A stretch of 64,000 bases of DNA from Mesaphorura yosii (taxonomy: Eukaryota; Arthropoda; Collembola; Poduromorpha; Tullbergiidae), in contig WIXG01000307.1 of assembly GCA_009869945.1 (NCBI GenBank), positions 31,053 to 95,052 on the forward strand, in the 5' to 3' direction. Under the pieces are notes generated by a model. That model was given only the letters and a program-made list of their open reading frames with translations, was not told the DNA's origin and did not search any database. The translations under genes and the position numbers were made by a program. Shown here one piece after another: positions 48,801 to 60,900 of this stretch. How positions within the stretch are numbered: position 1 is the first letter of the stretch; each line of letters starts with the position of its first letter.

Positions 48801-51800
48801 TCTCACTGTGTCATTGAGACATTGTTCACCCTCGACCGACGACTCGAGACAGATGAGCTGATGATGTTGGTGTTGGTTCGTAGACAGGGTATTTTCAAAA
48901 TGCAGAATTGCAGAAATTCAGGTGGTGCAATTTTTATGCAGTCTCTGGCAGGCAGCCGCCGATCGGATTTGCAAGGTCTCTTTTTGTTCACTTTTCCTCT
49001 GCATTTAATTACTGCAGGTAGCCATGAACTCTCTCGCCTCGCAAACAAACTCGGCACTACAATGAATGGAAATGTATGCTAAACAGAATAACAATGCAGT
49101 AATTTCATCATTACGGCTGTGAATTGAAACTCTGCATAAATCTTTATTATACGGCTCGAGCGTGGTGTGGCGAATGCCTCGGCCATGGCCATGGTCTGGC
49201 CAAGTCCTGGAAGGTGCATAGACTCATAGGCTGGATGAATGCTTTTGCAAGTTGCGGATTGTTTGAATAGTTAATGCGAAACGTGAACGTTTACAATCTC
49301 GTTTCATTAGTGCTGAGTGCTGTGCTCTTTGCACATGTACGCTTTTTTTGAGCTCGTAATTTCAGCCGTGCAAATTTTATGAGATTTTACCTTGTTAAGA
49401 GCAGCTGTATTATTAGCACACGTCAAACCGCTCCACTCCACATGTGCACGTAGTTCGGATGTACGTTCTTGACCTTCTCGGTTCTAGGCCTTTGAACTGA
49501 TCTCACAATGCCGAACCGTGATTTTACTGCTACCATGATCTTTGTACGTTCTGCCTTGCTTTTAGCATTCCGTTGATGTTTATTCTAATTTTCTTAAACA
49601 AACCTTGCTAACCAGCCCACGTACGTTGCAGGCTGGTTGGCTTATGTAATTAATCTACGCAAGATAGCTTGAGTCTTCTAGAAACTGAAGTGTGATGTAG
49701 GCAGAAATTTCGCTGTGCAAGGAGTTTGCTTTTTGCATTAGGCGAAGGAGACAGCGGTTTACGTAGGCCAATATCCTGCAGGCGTCTTCAAGGAAAGGAT
49801 TAGAAATAATTTAGCGATACGCCGATAGTGATACTCAACTTTGTACATATTTTATTTCGCTGTGAATATTTTTAGAATTGCTCATGCCTGACTCGACAAG
49901 TGCATTAGCACCCACATTTGCAGCCTAACATAAATTTAAATATTTATTGAATTTTCTTGTCGTAAGAGTTTTTTAAACTGTGAGACTTCCTGCTAGCCCG
50001 CTCTTCGTTTATGATTGACGTATCGGAGGCCGACAGGGCATGACACGCCTGACCTCTTTTTTGCACTGCAGTTCAGACGCATCGCACAGGACATTCACAG
50101 CCTCGTCGGTGTCTTTTGACTGTCCTGCGCTGGAGACAGAAAGGTTCAAACATATTTCGTTACTGCACGAGAAAGTACAAATCGTCTCTCGCTATAATGC
50201 ACATTACACTACATTTTTATGGTTATTATTATTTTCGCTCTAATCTTCTTGTGAACATAACAAGTCCTCAGTTCAGGTCAGGTCAGGAAAGAAATACAAA
50301 GTATGGGCAAAAAAGACATAAACACGAGTCTGCACTGAAATTATCAGACCCGTAACACGTAATGTAAGTAATGCGGCCACGGCCTTTTACTGCCTGCCTG
50401 CTTGCGTCTTCCTGGACAGGCAGGCAGTTTTTAGAGGTTTCTACACACCGCAATCATAATTCTTCGTCTAAAGTGTCCTTTCTCGTTTGTCAGCTCTCAT
50501 GTTGAGTAAAATGGCATTTTGCTGTATAGGAAGAATTATTTCTTCCAAAAAACTTTAAACCATAACAAAATGAAATGGTGCATGTTTCACATGCGATCGT
50601 AAAGACCTTGCATTTTTGTACTTATCCGTTTCACATCGTGCTTCGATGGCTTTGCACCGACAGAGACATCGGCCAGGTTTGAAATCGCATCTACTCAACA
50701 GCATCTCTGCTGCATGGCCTGAGTTGAGGACGATCACGGATCATGGATTGTGGAATTGTGAAGCTCACAGAAATTATTCGAATATACACAATTTTTGTTC
50801 CCGGCCAATAACATGCATTATCGATGGCACAAGGCACAAGCACCGGTACCACGCTGTAGAATTATGAGATTACGTTCAAGCTGTATGTTGATACCACCAC
50901 GGGCAACGGCTAAATGAAAAATCACTGAGTAGAAATATTATTACCGAAATTATAAAAGGTATTTATTGAACAGGAAGAAGGGGAGTTCAGTGCAGGGAAC
51001 CAGATTCCATTGTATTCCAAGGGAACCAGATTGGGGAAGACCTACGTGGTGTGATGCCATGCTGGTGTTGTTCTGTGCTGTGTTTCTTGCTGATTAGGAC
51101 CATGCCAGCCTGGCCCTTCGCCGGGCTTGCGAAGCGAGGCATGCCTCGAAGTGCGAGTCTGGTGCTATCACCATCATCAGAATCAATGACAGCCAGCGGA
51201 GCCAAAGAGAAAAATGCACTCTCCGAAATGAAAGGCAGGCCTTCAGCATTCAGCGTGCTTTTGTGAGCACAAGATACCTTGGAAATTAAATGCTCGAAGC
51301 GTACCCACTATTTTCATGCACTCCGAAAGATAATGACAGTGGATGGGAGGGGAGTCGAAGTCGTGTGAACCACGAAAAAAATTATTACAGATTTATATTT
51401 CCAGCCGCATCAATTTATAGAATGAGAATGAAATCTCTGCATTTCATTGCATCGCTCCGTTCTATCAAATGTAGGACAGGCAGGCAGGACGACGGTAATG
51501 AAGGTATTCACGAGAGCCAAGCCTAGTTCCTCTTCTTTATGCACGCTGCATTGTGTCTTGTGTGGGTAGACTTCAATTAAATCGCATCGTGAGTAAAGAG
51601 TAAAGGCATCCATTATAAGACTCAATTATACGGGCATCTTTCTTAAGATCATCATCTCACTCCTAATCAGTATGTAAAATGTTATCTCCAGGAGTCTAAC
51701 CTTGCCATTAGCCATTACCATTACGGATTATTCGCTCATCAAAAGAAATTCCTTAATGCCAAACTTTTTATTCATTTCGATTTCCCATTGAATTGAGACG

Positions 51801-54800
51801 GCATCCGGCTGAGAAGCTGAAACGCTCCAAGCCACAGCGAAGCCGTATCCACATATCCGTGGTGCTGCTAATCTTCCATGCATTGGGTTCCACTTTTTTG
51901 TCATTTTTGACGTTGACTGACTTGACTTGACTATCCCAACTTGATTCACTTGTACGTGTGCAACGGAAACCTTGAACTTATTCCATTTTTATACATTCAG
52001 ACGCGAGGCGCGAGCGTTTTTTTTGCACGGCAGGTTCTTTTTATATAACGCAATGGCAATGCCAAGGTGATTTTCTTGAAGTTTGACGCGACGAGACAAG
52101 CGAGAATTTGCAGAGTGGTACATTCGTCATCTCAATCATCTGCACACCAGGCAGGCTCTATGCCAGTGCCAGGCCATAATAACAATGCAATTAAGTAAAC
52201 GACAAACGAGATTGAAAACAGACAGCCAGATTTTTGGTTCGCTTTCAGTTTCGTTGAATGTGTGTGCAAGAGATTACCGCAAGCTGCTGCTGCATCCTAA
52301 CTTTCCTAACCTAATCATAATCCATAACTGAGTCATTAGGTATTCGTGCAAGCAATGGTGAATGGTGCAATTCATGTGCATGTGAACCGTACGTGTGCTG
52401 GATTTAATTCAGGTTCATTGAAGCATTACTCGGGTAGGGAGAGAGGCCAGGTGTAGATTTACATTTTGGGATGCTGCTGCTACACATTTATTTTGAACAC
52501 TCAATAATAAATTGATTGAATCTCCCCTGACATTGAAATCAAGCCAAGATAAAGCTCGCTTACGCGTACGCGAACACGTAAAGCGTGTGATTACGATTGC
52601 CTTGCCTTGGCATTGGCATACTCAAGCTGTCTGGCTGACTCTGTTGGGAGAAGGCCAATCTCGGGAGTAACGAAAGTTATTTCGGTAATTTATGAGCTCT
52701 TTGGCTTTGAGGTAAATAATAAAATTGAGTTTAATGATTCAGCAGAGCAGAACAAGGAAAAGGATAAAGTTATTTTAAGATTATAGGTTCGTTGATATCG
52801 CGAGCAGAACACAAATCATGCATTAAAGGCTGAAGCTTCTTCTAGGAATTTTTGAGTTGACGTTTTGTTTATGTTGACCAGAACAGTGCAGTGACCACAC
52901 TTGCTTAATGCTTAACTTTGACCCTGAAAACTACCGAGAGCCAGACTACGTATTTACAATATTTACAAGGTGGAGGACGCAGGGCAGCTTGAGAAGCAGC
53001 TCTTCCCCATATGAGCGCGGGCGCGGATTACTTGTTGTTAATCTTGGCAAATCGCTGCTGTACTGACGAGAGCACGAGCACTTAATCTGAACCATATTTA
53101 TTTACTGGCACAACAACTCGGATTTGGATTGCGTCACAGTCGCAGTCACAACCACAATGTTTGTATGGAAAGTGAAACCAATAGATCGAGCAAAGCAAAG
53201 CCGACTTCAAGCACACAGCATACATATTTATTTAATATCCTGAATTTATTGGGAATTGGTTTCATTTTCATTCATTTCGTGATGCATGATTCATCCGTCT
53301 TCGTCTTCATTTTTCCATTCCGCAGCTAGACATGATTCTGAATTTTGATTTGATTCGAAGAATAGCAGTCAGATGAGCCAAGCCTGATTCAGGGTCTGGC
53401 CGACTTGACTTGTCTACTGATCCGATCTGAATAATAAATTAGCACAGCCTGACTGCACTGATTTCATTCACGTGGAATACCTTGAGGCATTTGGCTGGCC
53501 TATTTTCAGTGGAAAATTCCACGCTCATGTCCGTAACATAATCCATTAATAAGACTTCTCATTTTATTATGTTCGACACGAATCTATTCTTATTCTTGTT
53601 GAGATGAGACGCTGGATGCTGGAGAAGGTGTGCTTCGGGCTTTGATTCTACTTTGCGCTTCGTGGTGAAGAACAACAAACACTTTTATAGTTCCAATTTG
53701 AATCACTTTATCTTTGTGGTTCGCCATCACATCGCTCCGCGTCTCATCTCGTTTTATGAATGCCAGCTGACAGTAATGAACCAACCTCACCTTCATTCAT
53801 TTCATCTTCTCGTGGCATCTTTTCATGATTATTTAACCTTGATAATAATATCAGAGTAAAGAAGTAGAGTACTGAGTACAGCAGTGGAGTGAGCCAAGGC
53901 TCTCTGCGCTCTGACTGTGTGAACGTGAGATTTTGTTCAGTTTTATGTACCTGCAATTAAGGCATCTCTTCTCCGTGTCTTTTCAACCATGTAATACGAA
54001 CGCGTTTCGAACACGCATTCATTCAATCGCTCTCGTCCAGCGATGATAATGGAATCTAGCACAAAAAATTGAGTTAAGCATTGTAATTTACGAGTCATCA
54101 AAATTTCAATCTTATTATGCTGCATCAATCCACTTTAAATCTTTGGAAGCAAGGCAGTGCAGGCAAGACAGCATTACAATGTCGATTTTATCTGGTTCTC
54201 GTTACGTCTTGCCAAACCATGCCATGCATTCGTCCTCATCTTCTGTCATGCAGCGTTTGAAAGATGTGAAATGTTAAAATTATGTAACGTTTCATTATCC
54301 GAAGGGCAGGCGAGAAGTCTCAAAGAAAAAAGTAATCCAGAATCATTTTCTGACGGCGCTGTCACGATTTAAATCTGGACGAAGGAATCGGTGCTCTCTT
54401 CTAAGTCCGTCTAGCTGCATGAGCTTAATTAAAGCGCTCGGTACTGTTTAGTCCATTTCTAATTTGTCAGTTCGTGTATGAATGCGGGCTTCCTAATAAG
54501 AATGATTAATTAATTATTATCCCCTGTTTCATTCTATTATAAAGAGGCGCATGGTATAAGCCTACATAGCTTACTAAGCCTACTTGCTTGTTGTCTAATT
54601 ATTAATGCATAGACTTCATGAGATCACGGTGCAACACACGTTACACGCATTATTGTGCATGAGACTTTTAATTTCTTTTCCAAACAACGTGACGAGGCGA
54701 GAGCGAGACAGTACAGCACAACACTGCGCTGCACCGTATTGGGTTATCAAGATCCAAGAAGAAAGTCAATGTCAGTCAGTTTGTTTAGAATAAGGTTCCT

Positions 54801-57800
54801 GCTACGCACTCTGCTGGGCTGTCGAAGTCGAGCAATCATAAATAAATATTTAATCTATAAACTTCTTTGTGCGCTGCGCTATTTCTTGAGCATGATTTTC
54901 ATTTATCATGCAAATGCAATGTAATGTATTCCATGCAATGCAATGCATTGCCTTTGCTTGGCTAACGATTTTATTCCAGAACAATTATCATGATTATGAT
55001 TACGATTGTTGAAGGTGAAGAAATGTGAATATGAATGTGAATGCGTGGCTTAAACTTCGCTGTGGCGCATTTAAGACCGTAACTTTAGTCAGTCTTATTT
55101 CTACTTGACTTCGTGGTCCATGCGTGCATTGTTGCTGTTCGCGGCACCCCCGTGGCGATTTTTTCCGAATATTCTATTAAAGCACTCAATAATTGTTCAA
55201 GTGCAAGGTTAAATCGTTCATGATAGAGAAGAAGTCGAAGTCGTGTTGTCGTGTATTATTTAACTGACTTGATAATCATCGTCATGAATTCTGCACAGCG
55301 CAGCAGCATTGCGCATTATGATCCAGATTTTTTGCTCGTATTGTTTTACGCTTCGTGTGAGATTCAAAACGTGAAAACATTGTAATAAATTATGTTGAAG
55401 CATGAGAAACGCACATGGCATCACATCTCGTGTGACGCGATCTGCGAATGCGATCGTGCTCCTTGCGATTAAGATTCAATTTGAATTGGTAGCTAAATTT
55501 TTTGGTCTGACGTGCCGTCGACCGTCGTGCTGCAAGCCAAGTCTGGCCAAAGACTAATGACAATGCCTGTAGTAAAAAAAAGTGCGAGCTAGCAAAAACC
55601 AAAAGCCACTTCAATGACATGACAATTTGAAAAAGAGCAAAGAACACCTTCACGACGGAGGACAAGAATAAAATGGATTAGAATTATGTGACAATGGGTG
55701 GAGGAAGAAATTGTCTTGTGCTTACCTGCTGCATTGGACGTAGCATTTAGACAAGTGAAGAAAAAAGGATTTAAGATCAAAGAAATTCAAGACGCCAAGC
55801 AAAAGCAATAACACCTTAAGAAGGGAAATAATAATTAAAGCTTAGAAGTCAGAAAATAAAGGTTCTGGAAGCCTGGAACGGAACATAAAAGAGTTACAAG
55901 CATGAAATCTTGACGTTAAAGGCTGCATTTTAAAAATTTGCTGTTTGTTCTCTTTACAGACAAAAAAGCATCCACCGAACCACATCAAACGGCCGATGAA
56001 TGCCTTCATGGTCTGGAGTCAAATTGAAAGGCGCAAGATTTGTGAGAAAACTCCCGACATTCACAATGCGGAAATTTCGAAACGGCTTGGACGCGAATGG
56101 AAACTTCTTTCCGATGAAGAAAGGAAGCCCTACATCGACGAGGCGGAAAAGTTGCGTGTGCTTCACTCTCAGGAGTACCCGGACTACAAGTACAGGCCGA
56201 AGAAGCGCCAGAAGAGCGGGAGTGTCGCGGGTGACCAATCCCCAGCGCCCGTGTCACCTTCTCCGGCAAAGTCATCGCGAAAATCCGCACTTTATTCCAA
56301 GTCATCGTCTCCGTCTTCGCTGGTGACCTCTACCACTAACTCGTATGCGACGCCGACGAAAATCGGGTCCAAAAGAAAATCGAAAGCTTTACCTTGCCAG
56401 TCTCCAGGAATTTCTTCCTCTTCAGGAATCGCCACCGGAAATCAGCATATCAGAATTAGCAATAGTCGACAGCATTTATTTGAAACACCTAAGAAGGCAT
56501 TTTGCGAACCTTCGAGCATCAGTTCACCCGGATCTCCACCGTACAATCGAGTCCACATCGTGAATGCAGCGATCAAGACGCCTCCAAATGCGGCGCACTT
56601 GAACGTTCGTGTCCTGATTGATAAAAAGTACAAAGCCAATATGAAGCAGAATGGAGAAAGCATAACTGTCCTCACACCACCGATGCCAGTGGCTAAAGTT
56701 CCTGAATCTCCAACCTCGATTACTCCCAACTCACCAGAAAGTGCATCGTTTTACTCGGAGGAAGATTCATCGAATTCTGGAAGTGGACAGCACTTGATCA
56801 GCACCACAACACAGCTTCACCATCATGGCAATGCAAATCAGCACGGGCTTGGTCTTGATTCCTCCAGACGAAGTCTGCATGCAGGTAAGCTGAAGTTTAA
56901 ATCTAAAGCATCTGTAATGCTTTTGAGTTTTATGAGAGTGTTTACTCACTCAATTCGCCTCCTTCCGAAGTGCTGAATCTATTTTTATATTTTTGAGGAA
57001 CCAAAACAATATTATAATCTATAAACAGTTACCAAAACTAATGACATGTTATTGTACAATTGCGAGATCAGACGCACAAAGACTCTAAAGTGATGATAAA
57101 GCAAAACAGACCTCGTAAAACGAAGGAAGAAACATTTTAAAATGTCGTAAAATTAATAAACGCTTACAAGCCACTGGAGCATGGTGAACTCAGTCGCACT
57201 CGTACACGCAGTTGGTGATTTCGCAATAAAGTTGTTGATTTCAAAGATAATTGCTTCCACGGACGAACGCGAACACGAACTTGACTAAACTGTATTTCAA
57301 ATGGGTTCCTAGAAAAGAAATGATGCGAATTGACCTCCTACCTGTGCGCCGTGCCTTCGCTGTGCTGCGATGCAGATTCCGTTCGCATATTCGTGTTCAA
57401 AATTTTTATAGCTTTGTTTTTGTTTTTCCCCGTCTGACTTTTATAGCTCTCGAAGCAATTCCTCCAAGTTCAATGTCTACGCGTTCAACGGACGTGATTA
57501 CAAGCATATTCGATGAGGACGACGACGTCTTGTACCAGCATCAAGAGAATCAGCACGCTGCGGCTACAGCTGTCGGAATCGGCTTCACACATCGCCCTCG
57601 GAATTTCGTCCTGGCTAACCTCCCCATTGCAACCAACTCAGCACCACTGATGCCAGTCAAAGCAGAGCCGCTCTCGCCCGGCTTGCCGATGGAGGACTTC
57701 TTCTCGAACATGGACACGACCGGTGATCCGCTTGGTGAATTTGACTCGCTCGAGGACTTGCTGAAAATGCCCAGCACTGACTTCAAGCTCGAGGTCGAGG

Positions 57801-57931
57801 AGGATTTAAGTATTACGGAGAATCCAATGGACGCCTGGTCTTGGGACCAACCGCTGCCTCCGAATGTAAGCATGGATTTTGATTTCTCGTCTCCAACAGC
57901 AGCGACAGATATCGAAGGTATTTTTAATTAG
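39874..57931 (+). CDS. SoxC: SoxC-group HMG-box transcription factor (Sox14/Sox4/Sox11 relative)
   Basis: Three coding exons join in phase: 39874-39963 ([16 protein letters not shown]...DATK), 55960-56884 and 57447-57931, giving 499 residues. The HMG box is about residues 37-115: [19 protein letters not shown], then [20 protein letters not shown] and [13 protein letters not shown]. It bends DNA at (A/T)(A/T)CAA(A/T)G sites. The ERRKIC, HNAEISK and PDYKYRPKK features place it in SoxC, nearest to insect Sox14. A Ser/Pro-rich linker follows with KRKSK-like basic patches. The C-terminal acidic region ([37 protein letters not shown]) fits the SoxC transactivation domain. A first intron of 15,996 nt and a second of 562 nt split the gene, whereas vertebrate SoxC genes are intronless. 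The small coding exon was located by its acceptor TTTGCAG, three tandem ATGs, donor AAG|GTAAGA and exact phase match to the HMG exon. Expected role: neural, metamorphic or progenitor regulation. Confidence 0.93.
39964..55959 (+). other. 16-kb first coding intron of SoxC
   Basis: The intron opens with GTAAGAGTG and closes with TTTGTTCTCTTTACAG. It is more than thirty times longer than any other intron solved here. I found no nested gene; the longest frames (for example 45162-45605) lack ATG context, splice structure or resemblance. It contains CAGGCAGG-type words (50391-50426, 51477-51488), an octamer ATGCAAAT at 54908-54915, CTG runs (45615, 52283) and a perfect 12-bp hairpin at 50389-50428. 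These fit enhancer content but prove nothing alone. Confidence 0.8.
50389..50428. repeat. Perfect 12-bp inverted repeat (hairpin) in the SoxC intron
   Basis: ACTGCCTGCCTG at 50389-50400 is followed by a 16-nt spacer and then its exact reverse complement CAGGCAGGCAGT at 50417-50428. The arms contain the CAGGCAGG word that recurs elsewhere in the SoxC domain. It could be a paired protein-binding site, a small foldback or a transcribed hairpin. Confidence 0.75.
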
Positions 57932-60900
57932 ACGAGCAATTGCGACTGCAATTGCAATGGCTGTGCTAATGCAGATTAGAGTATGAACTCGTAGCTGTAA
58001 GTTCAGTATGCACGGTTAATTCAACTATTACTTAATAGTAAGCGATACTTATGTATGCTCTTCGTGTAAGCGTGTGCGACTCACATTTTATACCTATGCA
58101 CTTAATTGTCTTTCTTTCCAGGAATAGAGTAAGGAGAATTAAGTCGGTAGGATACGTACAACGTCTCTGGTTTACTACACTTCAATTAATGCATAACGCT
58201 GAACGCTGCTTTCACCTTCATCACTTCACATTTCCTTGTTATTCTATACAGCTAAATACCCGCATTTACCAGATCCAATTAAGTTAATTCGGATCCAAGT
58301 GCAGTAATTAGTAAAGTCAATACGTACAAACGTTTCCCAGTTCATTCAGAAGATAAATACAGCTGTTAAAATTAAGTGGCCGAGCTACGCTAGACTCATT
58401 CAGACTATGGACGGACATCTGTCAAACGAATAACGACTACGAATACATGAACGATGCTATTGGTTGGTGATATAACTGAGCAAACACGATTATCGAAGTT
58501 CCGAGGGACATTTTATTGCAGCATGCCGCACGGGACATGTATTATTGAATAGGCTTCATCTTGGCAAACATCGTTCACTCACTCGCACTCGGTTGCTTGC
58601 AATCTTGCATATATTAGAAATGGTTAGTTATACATCCTGTGCCGAAATGTTAAGTCATCACTTTCTGATTGATTGAGTTCAAAAGTTACTTGAGTCTAAC
58701 AACCGTTTTCTTATTGCGTTGCGCATTGTGATGCAACTTGAAGATGAACTTGAGGACGGGACTTCCTAATGAAGTTTGAAGTTTATGACTTCTAAACTTA
58801 AAACATGAGCAGATTAACTTAGCCAAATGCCAAAGTTCGCGAACACTGTGCACAATTACCGGCAAGACTATTCTTCATTGAGTTGAGGTTAAAATACTTT
58901 GCTGAAGGATTTTCAAGGCTGAGGCAATATTTGAGTTTACTCAATAACTGAGGAAAAGAAAAGTCAGCGCAGATGTTATGTTAACTTAACCTTTCTTATT
59001 CATTCTTTGAACTCGCCCAGTCCAAGATTTGGCCTGTAGATTTCCATTTCCACACATTGCCCGCTACTCGCTCAGAAAATTCAGGACAGAACGTGCTCAT
59101 TGAGATTTAAACGTACAAAGCCGGTATACGAGAAGATTTCCACCCATTTGAAATTATGAACGCAGTACAAGCTCATAAGAAAATACGAAATCTATTTTTA
59201 TGCCCATGCCCGAATTTCACACATTTTATAACATAAATATTGGCTTCGTGTAAACATAAACAGATAGGCTGCGCTCGCGCTTTTGCGTACTTTGGTATTT
59301 TGCTTTGTGCGTTGCGTAGTTTCAGACAGCTCATTCACAAAACAGGACAAGAATTAGTTCAGGTGAAATTTCCGGCATTTTTACATGCAGCTGACGACGG
59401 CGTGAACATACGAACGAAGAATGAGTGCATATCATGGAAAACAGTGCGTATTTACTGTTGACAGAGTGCAGAGCAGATTAGTAATTGTACCTGGAGATAA
59501 AATTGCCGTTCGGTTCGATTCACGTTCAGTGATTATGACAATTTCATTCTGCCCCAACGCATTTGCTGCTGATACAATACGATTGCACACACATACACGA
59601 GTATTTGACATGGACACATACCGGTTTTATGCATACAGAGAATAAATGTTCAAATTCAATCTGTGATTTCTTCATTAACAACTCTTATGATTAAGATTTT
59701 CTACATTTCTTGGTGAACGAATTGCGAATTAGATAAATTCATTAGACATTAAGCTAGGTAGGGCTGGGCGTTCGCGTTACGAGTTTATGTTGTAAATACG
59801 TACTAATTGCAAGGTTAGAAGTTAGCATTCGATTGTAATGAGAAGCAGGCAGCAGGGAAAGTTACTAGCGATCGTTCTTCATTCACTCGGGAGATCACCT
59901 TGAATCGCCACGGTGAGATTAGTCATCCATACGGTGAAAGAATGCGTAGCGTAAAAAATAAGACTTGTTTTCATTTCCATGACTTGTTCGCTTCTAATTA
60001 CCCATTGAAGTCAGGGCTTGAGTGCCGTATGGCTCTTTTGACAAGCACATAGGGCTAGGCAGGATGACTCTGATGTTTATATAATGTAATTAAAGTCTGT
60101 TTTGCGTTTGCCATTTCACTTTCGTGCACAGTACAGACTCACAAAGTATTTATAAAGTAAATAAAGAATGATTCATCTTTACCGCCAGATCAATAACACC
60201 ATACCTTACCTTATCTTATGTTAAGTACCTGTGAAATACGTACATATTCATACAAAGCTTCTCTTTCTTCAAACTTTGTCGGAAGTCTTTACACTGCATC
60301 ATTGCACCGAACGCTGACGCTTCATTTCTTCTAATACCTGAGATAAGATAGGCAAGGCGTGGAGTTAGTTTTTAGATAACGCGTAGGGTTCGTCAACGTG
60401 ACACGACAGACGATATGAATTCTGTTTAGGCCAACTCTGCACAATGTATATGAAATGAATGAACTGGTAAACGGCTACTCTTAAGTCACTTGGCCGTTCT
60501 TAAGTAATTAATTAGTTTCATTCTATAATTTTCACTATACTGTACTTTTTGGCTGTATAGAATAATCATGTCATAGAACACATTCGAGGTCTCTGAGCGA
60601 CAGTGAAGCACAAGCAGAAGGATTTCCAATTGGTGATGAGAGTTACTTTATACATAAATATACAACTGACTTCGTTTGTAAATATTCAAATACAAATAGT
60701 TGTACTTAAAATAGGGAGACGGTGTTTTGTGGTGGTGGAACTATTTTACGTTTAAGATTCTAAACTTTTTCCAGTTTTCACCACGTTGGGAAAGACACGA
60801 CTAAAATGTCCGCCACACACAGTCACCTCGGTCGACACAGACGAAAATGCATTTAACCACTCATATTTAGAGTGAGGAAGAATTTCCCCGATTTTCTTTC

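Noticed and set aside
54908-54915. ATGCAAAT octamer in the SoxC intron as a POU/Sox enhancer
   Set aside because: A single 8-mer in 16 kb is expected by chance and no adjacent Sox site stands out.
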